64,000 bases of DNA from Streptomyces sp. SCSIO 30461. GTDB taxonomy: Bacteria; Actinomycetota; Actinomycetes; Streptomycetales; Streptomycetaceae. The stretch lies in assembly GCF_037023745.1 (NCBI RefSeq), contig NZ_CP146101.1, positions 5,844,001-5,908,000 of the forward strand, in the 5' to 3' direction. The notes under the pieces are model-generated. The model was not told the DNA's origin and did no database searches. It saw only the letters and a list, made by a program, of their open reading frames with translations. Position 1 is the stretch's first letter, and every line of letters starts with the position of its first letter. Both the position numbers and the translations under genes were made by a program. Positions 45,840 to 53,304 of the stretch are shown here, piece after piece.

Positions 45840-46991
45840 ATGACACTCTCCCTTGAGGACCGCCTCACCGGCGCCCTCCTCGGCGCTGCGGTCGGTGACG
45901 CACTCGGCGGGCCGGTCGAGGGCTACACACCGGAACAGATCACGGAACGCCACGGAGGGCGGGTCCACGGCATCGTCGGCCCCTGGCACGGCGCCGACTG
46001 GCCGACCGCCCGCCCCATCGCCCCGTACCACAAGGGCGATGGGCACATCACCGACGACACCCTGATGACCCACGCCCTCGTACGGGTCTACACGACGGTG
46101 CGCGACCACCTCGACGCGTACGCCGTCGCCGAGCACCTCGTACCCGATCTGATCGGCACACCGCGCTGGATTCCCGAACTGGAGGCCGAGGCGCTGCCGG
46201 TCCAGCGGATCTTCCTTGCCGAGAAGTGGCTCGTGGCTCGGCTGCACTACGGGCACATCGACCCGCGCGAGGCGGGCAACGGCAACATCGTCAACTGCGG
46301 TGCCGCGATGTACATGGCACCGGTCGGCCTGGTCAATGCCGGAAATCCCGCCGCCGCCTACGCCGAGGCGCTGGATGTCGCGGGTGCCCACCAGTCCTCG
46401 TACGGCCGTGAGGCCGCGGGGGTCTTCGCTGCGGCGGTCGCCGCGGCCTGTGTGCCGGGGGCCGGTCCTGGCGGCGTCGTGGACACCTGTCTCGCACTCG
46501 CCAAGGACGGCACCCGCGCCGCGATCGAAGCCGTCGCCGAAGTCGCGGCCGCCTACCGCGACTTCGAGCCCGCGCTGCGCCCGCTACGGGAGGCCGTCGC
46601 GCCCTTCGACACGGTGGGTCCCGACTACCGCGCGCCGTCCCTCGGCGCCCGCAGACCGTCGCGGCTGCACGCGATCGAGGAGCTGCCGATCGCGCTGGGG
46701 ATGCTGCTGGTCGGGGACGGCGACTACCGCCGTACGGTACTCGGCTCCGTCAACTACGGCCGCGACTGCGACTCCATCGCCACCATGTCGGGCGCCATCG
46801 CGGGGGCGCTGCACGGCGCGGAGCCGATCCCGACCGCATGGGCGAAGGCCGTCGCCGAAGCCAGCCGAGTGGATCTGCACGCTCCCGCCCGGGAACTGGC
46901 GGAGGTCGCCCGGGAGGTGTTCGCCCGGGACAAGGAGCGCCGCCGTGCCCATGAGGCGGCCTTCGCCGCGCTGACGGACGCCGCCCGGTGA
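45840..46991 (+). CDS. ADP-ribosylglycohydrolase-family protein 3
   Basis: 383 residues. Conserved motifs are GAAVGDALGGPVEG at 15-28, HITDDTLMTHAL at 69-80, and NYGRDCDSIATMSGAIAGAL at 305-324 (Asp309, Asp311, Ser312 in place of Thr). Helices between carry NGNIVNCGAAMYMAPVG. It starts at an ATG (45840) and overlaps gene 4 by 4 bp (GTGA). The variant CDS of the C-terminal loop (Ser in place of Thr) is also seen in hydrolases of small ribosyl compounds. Probably catalytically competent. Confidence 0.88.
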   Translation: MTLSLEDRLTGALLGAAVGDALGGPVEGYTPEQITERHGGRVHGIVGPWHGADWPTARPIAPYHKGDGHITDDTLMTHALVRVYTTVRDHLDAYAVAEHLVPDLIGTPRWIPELEAEALPVQRIFLAEKWLVARLHYGHIDPREAGNGNIVNCGAAMYMAPVGLVNAGNPAAAYAEALDVAGAHQSSYGREAAGVFAAAVAAACVPGAGPGGVVDTCLALAKDGTRAAIEAVAEVAAAYRDFEPALRPLREAVAPFDTVGPDYRAPSLGARRPSRLHAIEELPIALGMLLVGDGDYRRTVLGSVNYGRDCDSIATMSGAIAGALHGAEPIPTAWAKAVAEASRVDLHAPARELAEVAREVFARDKERRRAHEAAFAALTDAAR

Positions 46992-48385
46992 ACCTGCGGC
47001 TCACCTGGGTCCAGCCCGAGGACCTGGTCGGCCATGAGTTGCGCCAGGCCGCCGAGGACGGGCGGGACGTCTCGGAGATCGCCGGGCGCTGGCGAGCCGC
47101 GGGCGGCCCCGACGCCCCTCCGGCGGCGGGCGCGTCCGCGGTCCCCGCCGAACCCCGTCTCCGCTCGCTGGCCCTGCTGCTCCTCGACGAACTGGACTCG
47201 CTGCCCTCCCCGTCCGCGCGGAACGAACCGGCCTCGCTGGCGGGGATCATCGCCGCCTGCCCCGACTGGCCGGGTGTGACACCAGCGGAAGGCGGACCGA
47301 CGAGCCTCACCGACCGCCTGCATGCAGCCTGGCTCGGCCGCGCTGCCGGCTGCCTGCTGGGCAAACCCGTCGAGAAGCTGCCCCTCGCCGGTATCCGCGC
47401 ACTGGCCCGCGCCGCGGGCAACTGGCCGCTCGACGGCTGGTTCACCGCCAAGGGCGTTCCCCCGGAGCTGCTCGCCGCCCACCCCTGGAATCGCAGGTCC
47501 GCGCCGACCTCTCTCGCCGAGAACATCGACGGGATGCCCGAGGACGACGATCTGAACTATCCACTGCTGAACCTGCTCCTCCTGCAGCGGTACGGAGACG
47601 GCTTCTCCACCGCCGACGTCGCCCGGCTCTGGCTGGACGAACTCCCCGCAGCCCGTACCTTCACCGCCGAGCGCGTCGCGTACCGCAATCTGCTCGCCGG
47701 GCTGGAACCCCCGCTCACCGCCACTCACCACAACCCCTTCCGGGAGTGGATCGGCGCCGCGATCCGGGCCGACGTGCACGGCTGGACCCGTCCGGGCGAC
47801 CCCGCGACCGCCGCGGCCCAGGCATACCGGGACGCGGCCCTCACCCATACCGCCAACGGGGTGTACGGCGCGATGTTCACCGCCGCAGCGCTCGCCGACG
47901 CCGCGACGGGCCGGGCTGATGTGCACCGGTGTCTGCGCACGGGGCTGCGGGTCGTGCCGCCCGGGTCGCGGCTGGCCGGGGCGATCCGCACCGGGATCGG
48001 GACCGCCCAGCGGTATGCCGACTTCGACACGGTGGTGGACCGGCTTCACGCCGCGTACGGCGGGTACCACTGGGTTCATGTCGTCCCCAACACCGCCCTG
48101 CTGTGCGCGGCCCTCACCCATGCCGACGGGGACTTCGTCGGCTCCGTCTGCCGGGCCGTCTCCGGTGGCTGGGACACCGACTCCAACGGCGCCACCGCCG
48201 GCTCGCTCGCCGGGCTGCTCGCCGGGCATCCTGACCGGCTGCCCGAGCGGTGGACCACCCCGCTCAGAAACCGGCTGGCCACCACCGTCGGCGGCTTCGA
48301 CGGCATCGGTTTCGACACCCTCGCCCGGCTCACCGCCGACCACGTCGCACGAGCCCCCATCCCCCAGGAGGACGTTCGCGCATGA
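46988..48385 (+). CDS. ADP-ribosylglycohydrolase-family protein 4 with N-terminal extension
   Basis: 465 residues from a GTG overlapping gene 3. The first 105 residues form an extra helical region (LVGHELRQAAEDGRDVSEIA) with no domain I know. Then the fold: WLGRAAGCLLGKPVE at 115-129, MPEDDDLNYPLL at 183-194 (an acidic TDDT variant), and SGGWDTDSNGATAGSLAGLL at 392-411 (Asp396, Asp398). The WDTDSNGATAG form marks a separate subfamily from genes 1 to 3. It overlaps the PfkB kinase gene as ATGA, so the kinase and this enzyme are made together. Confidence 0.87.
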   Translation: MNLRLTWVQPEDLVGHELRQAAEDGRDVSEIAGRWRAAGGPDAPPAAGASAVPAEPRLRSLALLLLDELDSLPSPSARNEPASLAGIIAACPDWPGVTPAEGGPTSLTDRLHAAWLGRAAGCLLGKPVEKLPLAGIRALARAAGNWPLDGWFTAKGVPPELLAAHPWNRRSAPTSLAENIDGMPEDDDLNYPLLNLLLLQRYGDGFSTADVARLWLDELPAARTFTAERVAYRNLLAGLEPPLTATHHNPFREWIGAAIRADVHGWTRPGDPATAAAQAYRDAALTHTANGVYGAMFTAAALADAATGRADVHRCLRTGLRVVPPGSRLAGAIRTGIGTAQRYADFDTVVDRLHAAYGGYHWVHVVPNTALLCAALTHADGDFVGSVCRAVSGGWDTDSNGATAGSLAGLLAGHPDRLPERWTTPLRNRLATTVGGFDGIGFDTLARLTADHVARAPIPQEDVRA

Positions 48386-49293
48386 CCGGCATCGTGGTGC
48401 TCGGCAGCACCAACATGGACCTCGTCGCCTATGCCCCCAGGGCGCCCAGGCTGGGCGAGACCGTCACGGGACGCGAGTTCCGCACCATCCCCGGCGGCAA
48501 GGGCGCGAACCAGGCCATCGCCGCCGCCCGTGCGGGTGCCGATGTGTCGATGATCGGGGCCGTGGGCTCGGATGAGTTCGGTGCCCGGCTGCGGGACACC
48601 CTGGAGCACTCCGGGGTCGACACCGATCTGCTGCGCACCGTCGACACCGCCTCCGGTACGGCGCACATCGTCGTGGACGACGAGGGCGGCAACGCGATCG
48701 TCGTCATCCCGGGCGCCAACGGCACCGTGGATCATCTCACTCCCGGAGACGAGGCCGTGATCGCCGCGGCCGACGCGCTGCTGCTCCAGCTCGAACTGCC
48801 GCTCGCCGGAGTGCTCGCCGGAGCCGAGGCGGCCCGGCGCCACGGGGTGCGCACCATCCTCACCCCGGCCCCCGCACAGCCCCTGCCGCCCGAGCTACTC
48901 GCGGTCGTCGACCTGCTGGTGCCGAACGAGCACGAGGCGGCCCTACTCGCCGCAACGGCCGACCCGCACGCCGCCGCCGACGCCCTGCTGCGCCAGGTGC
49001 CCGAGGTGGTCGTCACGCTGGGCGCCGAAGGCAGCCTCCATCTGGCCCGTGGCGCCGAGCCGGTGCGGGTGCCCGCGCCGCGGGTGCGCACGGTCGACAC
49101 GACGGCCGCGGGCGACACCTTCGTGGGCGCCCTGACGGTGGCCCTGGTCGAGGGCAGGCCGATGCACGAGGCGATGGTCTGGGCATCGGCCGCCGCCGCC
49201 CTCTCCGTGCAGCGTCAGGGCGCCTCGTCCGCCATGCCCACCCGCCCGGAGATCGACAAGGCCGTGGACGGGGGCGCCGCCCCGGGCCGCTGA
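48382..49293 (+). CDS. PfkB-family sugar kinase (ribokinase-like)
   Basis: 303 residues. The N-terminal motif PGGKGANQAIAAARAG at about residues 38-53 and the C-terminal DTTAAGDTFVGAL (anion hole and catalytic Asp) define a PfkB kinase; NMD near residue 12 is the sugar-binding Asp typical of ribokinase. It would phosphorylate ribose or a nucleoside. Four-base overlap with ADP-ribosylglycohydrolase 4 is a strong hint of a shared pathway, in which a hydrolase frees a ribosyl unit and the kinase traps it. E. coli has an analogous hydrolase/kinase pair, yegU-yegV. Confidence 0.92.
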   Translation: MTGIVVLGSTNMDLVAYAPRAPRLGETVTGREFRTIPGGKGANQAIAAARAGADVSMIGAVGSDEFGARLRDTLEHSGVDTDLLRTVDTASGTAHIVVDDEGGNAIVVIPGANGTVDHLTPGDEAVIAAADALLLQLELPLAGVLAGAEAARRHGVRTILTPAPAQPLPPELLAVVDLLVPNEHEAALLAATADPHAAADALLRQVPEVVVTLGAEGSLHLARGAEPVRVPAPRVRTVDTTAAGDTFVGALTVALVEGRPMHEAMVWASAAAALSVQRQGASSAMPTRPEIDKAVDGGAAPGR

Positions 49294-49355
49294 AACCGAC
49301 GCCTCTCACCGGGCCGTGTCCGACCCAGCAGCCGCCGATGGAGCTTGGAGCCCTC

Positions 49356-50588
49356 ATGCACGACCCCGACGCCGACGGTGTCACCGCCCCTCACCCCGCC
49401 GGGGACGGTCCGCTCGCCGGGCTGCGCGTCCTCGATGTCGCCACCCTCTTCGCCGGGCCGCTCGCCGCCACGATGCTCGGCGACTTCGGCGCCGAGGTCA
49501 TCAAGGTCGAGCACCCGGCCAAACCGGATCCCTCCCGCGGGCACGGACCCGACAAGGGCGGAGTCGGCCTGTGGTGGAAGCTGCTCGGACGCAACAAACG
49601 CGCCATCACCCTCGATCTGTCCACGCCCGGTGGGCGCGAGACGCTGCTGCGGCTGGTCGCCACGGCGGACGTGGTCATCGAGAACTTCCGCCCCGGCACC
49701 CTGGAGAAGTGGCGGCTCGGCTGGGACGAGCTGAGCGCCGTCAACCCCCGGCTGGTACTCGCCAGGGTCACCGCCTTCGGGCAGTTCGGGCCGTACTGCC
49801 ATCGTCCAGGCTTCGGCACCTTGGCCGAGGCGATGAGCGGATTCGCCGCCATCACCGGTGAACCCGAAGGACCGCCGACCCTGCCTCCCTTCGGTCTGGC
49901 CGACTCCATCGCGGCCCTGGCCACCTCGTACGCCGTGATGACCGCGCTCACCGCGCGTGCCACGTCCGGTCGCGGTCAGGTCGTGGACATGGCGATCATC
50001 GAACCGATCCTCACCGTGCTCGGCCCTCAGCCCATCTGGTTCGACCAGCTCGGGTATGTGCAGCCGCGCACCGGCAACCGCTCCCGCAACAACGCCCCGC
50101 GCAACACCTATCGGACGGCCGACGGGGCCTGGCTCGCGGTCTCCACCTCGGCCCAGTCCGTCGCCGAACGGGTGATGCGGCTGGTCGGGCGGGCCGAGCT
50201 GACACACGAGCCGTGGTTCGCCACCGGCAGCGGCCGGGCCGAGCACGCCGACGTACTGGACGAGGCGGTGGGCGGCTGGATCGCCCGGCACTCCCGTGCC
50301 GAGGTACTGGCGGCGTTCGAGCAGGCGGAGGCCGCGGTGGCGCCCGTCTACGACGTCCGGGACGTGATGGCCGACCCCCAGTACACCGCGCTGGACGCCA
50401 TCACCGAGGTGCCCGACCCCGAGCTGGGACCTATCCGGATGCAGAACGTGCTCTTCCGGCTCTCCGCCACTCCCGGCCGGATCCGCTGGGCGGGCCGACC
50501 GCACGGCGCGGACACGGACGCCGTGCTCGGCGAGCTCGGGCTGACGCCCGAGCGGATCGCCGCGCTGCGCCGCCAAGGCGCGCTGTGA
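49356..50588 (+). CDS. Family III CoA-transferase (CaiB/BaiF type)
   Basis: 410 residues from ATG 49356, which has GGAG at a 5-bp spacing; ATG 49338 is also in frame. Motifs are LRVLDVATLFAGPLAATMLG (N-terminal beta-alpha unit), DFGAEVIKVEHP, the catalytic Asp in GQVVDMAIIEP, and the C-terminal helix region. It moves CoA between carboxylic acids. It follows the kinase by 62 bp and is coupled to a CoA-ester lyase, so together they can activate and cleave a hydroxy-acid such as malate- or citramalate-like compounds. Whether this belongs to the same pathway as the upstream hydrolases is not shown. Confidence 0.9.
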   Translation: MHDPDADGVTAPHPAGDGPLAGLRVLDVATLFAGPLAATMLGDFGAEVIKVEHPAKPDPSRGHGPDKGGVGLWWKLLGRNKRAITLDLSTPGGRETLLRLVATADVVIENFRPGTLEKWRLGWDELSAVNPRLVLARVTAFGQFGPYCHRPGFGTLAEAMSGFAAITGEPEGPPTLPPFGLADSIAALATSYAVMTALTARATSGRGQVVDMAIIEPILTVLGPQPIWFDQLGYVQPRTGNRSRNNAPRNTYRTADGAWLAVSTSAQSVAERVMRLVGRAELTHEPWFATGSGRAEHADVLDEAVGGWIARHSRAEVLAAFEQAEAAVAPVYDVRDVMADPQYTALDAITEVPDPELGPIRMQNVLFRLSATPGRIRWAGRPHGADTDAVLGELGLTPERIAALRRQGAL

Positions 50589-51469
50589 GAACGCCCCAGG
50601 GCGATGCCGCCTCCTTCGCCACCACCGTCGCCGCTGATGCCTTCGTCACTCCCACCACCCTCATGACCCCCGAAACGACCCCGCTCACCTGGTTGTACGC
50701 GCCGGGCGACCATCCCGACGTCGTCCACAAGGCGCTCGGCTGCGGCGCCGACGTCGTGATCGTCGACCTCGAAGACGCGGTCCCGCCCGAACGCAAGGCG
50801 TACGCCCTCGCCGCGACCGCCGAACTACTCGCCTCCTCCCAGCCCGTGCCCGTCCATGTCCGGATCCACGCCGAACGGGACATCCCGGCGCTGGCCGGGC
50901 TGCCCGGGCTGGCCGCTCTGCGCATTCCGAAGGTGACACACCCCACTGACATCCTGGGTCCGGCGTCGCTCGCCCCGGGCACCGGGCTGTACGCCCTGTT
51001 GGAGTCCGCGTCCGGGGTCGAGCACGCCTACGCCATCGCGACCGCGACGCCCGCGGTGCACGGCATCGCGCTCGGCGAGGCCGATCTGCGTGCCGACCTC
51101 GGCGTACGGGACGACCGTGGGCTCGACTGGCCGCGCAGCCGCATCGTGGTCGCGGCACGCGCTGCCGGGCTCGCGCCGCCGTCGCAGTCGGTGTTTCCCG
51201 ACATCCGCGATCTGGACGGCCTGGCGGAGTCCTGCGCCCACGGCCGAGCCGTCGGCTTCCTGGGCCGTGCGGCGATCCATCCGCGGCAGCTCGCGGTCAT
51301 CGAGCGTGCGTATCTGCCGAGTCCCGAGGAGGTGGAGCAGGCGGAGGAGATCGTCAAGGCGGCCGAGACCGACGCGGGGGCGCTGGCCCTTCCGGACGGC
51401 CGCTTCGTCGATGCCGCGGTGGTGGCGACGGCGCACCGCACGCTCTCCCTGGCCCGCCGCGGCGCCTGA
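50585..51469 (+). CDS. CitE-like CoA-ester lyase (HpcH/HpaI family)
   Basis: 294 residues from the GTG that overlaps the transferase stop (GTGA); an internal ATG at 50663 (MTPETTPLTWLYAPGD) is also a good start and matches relatives better. TIM-barrel aldolase-type lyase: YAPGD, VIVDLEDAVPPERK (Mg-binding Asp/Glu), ALLESASGVEHA (second Glu ligand), GEADLRADLG and GFLGRAAIHPRQL. It would cleave a malyl- or citramalyl-type CoA ester to acetyl-CoA and an oxo acid. Together with the transferase it makes a succinct acid-degradation pair. Confidence 0.9.
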   Translation: MRTPQGDAASFATTVAADAFVTPTTLMTPETTPLTWLYAPGDHPDVVHKALGCGADVVIVDLEDAVPPERKAYALAATAELLASSQPVPVHVRIHAERDIPALAGLPGLAALRIPKVTHPTDILGPASLAPGTGLYALLESASGVEHAYAIATATPAVHGIALGEADLRADLGVRDDRGLDWPRSRIVVAARAAGLAPPSQSVFPDIRDLDGLAESCAHGRAVGFLGRAAIHPRQLAVIERAYLPSPEEVEQAEEIVKAAETDAGALALPDGRFVDAAVVATAHRTLSLARRGA

Positions 51470-51594
51470 GCGAGCGGGGCGGGATCGGACCGGTGGGCGG
51501 CGCAGGGCCGGGCCGGGGCGGGTGGGGCCGGAGGAAGGCGGAAACGGCGAAGCCGCCCGACCATGATGGCCGGGCGGCCTTCGGAGCCTCGGAG

Positions 51595-52563
51595 TCAGCC
51601 GTTTCGAGCGGGATTCGCGTCCGACGCGTCCGTCGCGTCGGCGTGTCGGGCCTTGCCTTGGCCCGCATCCGCGGCGTCCTCGGCGTCGGCGGCGCCCTTG
51701 GGGTCGGCCGTGGAGTCGGCGTCGGCACGGTCGGCCTCGGCCGCCTCCCCCTTCGGGGGTTCCACGACCTCCTCGCGGCCGGGGCGCAGCCGCGAGGAGA
51801 CCACGATGTAGGCCACCGCGAGCGCGAAGACGATGATCGCGGTCCAGACGTTCAGCCGCAGGCCCAGGACGTGGTGCGCCTCGTCCACCCGCATGTACTC
51901 GATCCAGGCGCGACCCGCGCAGTACGCGGCGACATAGAGTGCGAAGGCGCGGCCGTGCCCGAGCTTGAAGCGGCGGTCGGCCCAGATCACGAGCAGCGCG
52001 ACGCCGACGCACCAGAGCGACTCGTAGAGGAACGTCGGGTGGTACAGGCCGGCCTCCCGGTTGACGCCCTCGCTGATCTCAAGAGCCCAGGGCAGATCGG
52101 TCGCCTTGCCGTACAGCTCCTGGTTGAACCAGTTGCCCCAGCGTCCGATGGCCTGGGCCAGGGCGATTCCCGGCGCGATGGCGTCGGCGTACGCGGGCAG
52201 CGGGATGCCCCGCCTGCGGCAGCCGATCCAGGCGCCGACGGCGCCCAGGGAGATCGCGCCCCAGATGCCGAGGCCGCCCTCCCAGATCTTGAAGGCGTCG
52301 ACCCAGTTCTCACCCTCGCTGAAATACAGCTGGTAGTCGGTGATCACGTGGTAGAGACGGCCGCCGACGAGGCCGAACGGCACCGCCCAGACGGCGATGT
52401 CGGCCACCGTGCCGGTTTTGCCGCCGCGGGCGATCCAGCGTTTGTTGCCGAGCCAGACGGCGACGAAGACACCGATGATGATGCAGAAGGCGTAGCCGCG
52501 CAGCGGTACCGGTCCGAGATGGATCACACCGGTCGACGGGCTGGGAATGTAGGCAAGGTCCAT
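51595..52563 (-). CDS. lgt: Prolipoprotein diacylglyceryl transferase
   Basis: 322-residue inner-membrane enzyme that adds diacylglycerol to the lipobox Cys. Seven hydrophobic segments; the Lgt signature is GRWGNWFNQELYG, and the essential YAFCI and GGRLYHV segments are present. ATG at 52563 gives MDLAYIPSPSTG, the usual Streptomyces start. The last 65 residues are a hydrophilic Ala/Glu/Asp tail seen in actinobacterial Lgt. Upstream, the frame stays open into the repeat array of a miniature element; that extension is not homologous and is not counted. The element sits 114 bp upstream and may change lgt expression. Confidence 0.95.
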   Translation of the reverse strand: MDLAYIPSPSTGVIHLGPVPLRGYAFCIIIGVFVAVWLGNKRWIARGGKTGTVADIAVWAVPFGLVGGRLYHVITDYQLYFSEGENWVDAFKIWEGGLGIWGAISLGAVGAWIGCRRRGIPLPAYADAIAPGIALAQAIGRWGNWFNQELYGKATDLPWALEISEGVNREAGLYHPTFLYESLWCVGVALLVIWADRRFKLGHGRAFALYVAAYCAGRAWIEYMRVDEAHHVLGLRLNVWTAIIVFALAVAYIVVSSRLRPGREEVVEPPKGEAAEADRADADSTADPKGAADAEDAADAGQGKARHADATDASDANPARNG

Positions 52564-52676
52564 GGCACCACCGACGCTACCTTGCCGGGCCGGAACCGTC
52601 GCAATCCGCCTGGCAACGTCTGGATAACGAGCAGTCGAAGGGCAGCTTCCGGCCCCTGCGGGCGGAAGCGGTCGCC

Positions 52677-53140
52677 TAAGGGCTGTCCCGTAGTCCGCAA
52701 TGGACCAGAGCGCGGCGTCAGGTGTATGGGGTCTCCCCCGGCCCTTGGGGCCGAGGTGTATGGGGTCTCCCCCGGCCCTCGGGGCCGAGGTGTATGGGGT
52801 CTCCCCCGGCCCTCGGGGCCGAGGTGTATGGGGTCTCCCCCGGCCCTCGGGGCCGAGGTGTATGGGGTCTCCCCCGGCCCTCGGGGCCGAGGTGTATGGG
52901 GTCTCCCCCGACCCTCGGGGCCGAGGTGTATGGGGTCTCCCCCGACCCTCGGGGCCGAGGTGTATGGGGTCTCCCCCGACCCTCGGGGCCGAGGGGACGC
53001 AACGCAAGGCGGAGGGTCGCCCTCATACCGGGTGTATTCGGGCGATTCGACAACGCAGCGTGGGGGCACCTCCCGGCGAAGCCGGGGGGAGTGCCGTAGC
53101 TGTCGCCGCGCGCCCGCCGGGGATTACGGGACAGCCCTTA
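52677..53140. mobile_element. Miniature inverted-repeat element, copy B, with repeat array (460 bp plus TA)
   Basis: The ends are AGGGCTGTCCCGTAGTCC (from 52679) and the complement of AGGGCTGTCCCGTAATCC (to 53138), with TA on both sides (52677-52678, 53139-53140). The interior matches copy A at 13517-13681 except for two insertions: a 272-bp array of 34-bp units (52723-52994) and a hairpin unit of about 28 bp near 53062-53095. Copy A is therefore close to the basic element and copy B is the expanded form. It lies between the thioredoxin and lgt genes. No transposase is encoded. Confidence 0.85.
52723..52994. repeat. Eight tandem 34-bp repeats
   Basis: Contiguous units begin TGTATGGGGTCTCCCCCG, at 52723, 52757, 52791, 52825, 52859, 52893, 52927 and 52961. 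Unit 1 has CTTGGGG, units 2-5 CGGCCCTCGG and units 6-8 CGACCCTCGG, so units spread by slippage from few founders. Each unit holds two small hairpins (GGGG-TCT-CCCC and GGCCC-TCG-GGGCC). Because 34 is not a multiple of three and no stop occurs in any phase, all six frames are open through it. There are no spacers, so this is not CRISPR. Confidence 0.95.
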
Positions 53141-53304
53141 GTGCCGCATCAGCCAGGGTTTACCCCGTCGCGACGCCCGGCACGACACCTCGCGGCGTTG
53201 CCGAATCGCCCGAGTAGATCCACTACGAGGCCGATCCGGCGCCTCGCGATGCGCCGCACCGAGCGCCGTTCCCTGACGGGCGAACCTTGACCGACGCGGC
53301 ACTA
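53139..53304. mobile_element. Second miniature inverted-repeat element, different ends
   Basis: GTGCCGCATCAGCCAGGGTT (from 53141) pairs with the complement of GTGCCGCGTCGGTCAAGGTT (to 53302), again bounded by TA; it shares the left TA with the preceding element. About 162 bp. Its interior (CGTTGCCGAATCGCCCGA and the following 60 bp) is similar to the complement of the interior of the AGGGCTGTCCCG elements, so the two families share a core but differ in their ends. The right end contains CTA, which is the TAG stop of the thioredoxin gene. Confidence 0.75.

Noticed and set aside
44439..46391. A 650-codon minus-strand frame across ADP-ribosylglycohydrolase genes 2 and 3
   Set aside because: Low-complexity Arg/Gly-rich translation with no motif; the plus-strand genes have conserved motifs and start-stop overlaps.
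52723..52994. CRISPR array
   Set aside because: The 34-bp units are contiguous with no spacers and no cas genes are nearby; it is a tandem repeat.
51493..53290. Several long reading frames over the 34-bp repeats as a repeat protein
   Set aside because: They arise because the unit has no stop in any phase; open in all six frames, with no start or ribosome site that favours one of them.
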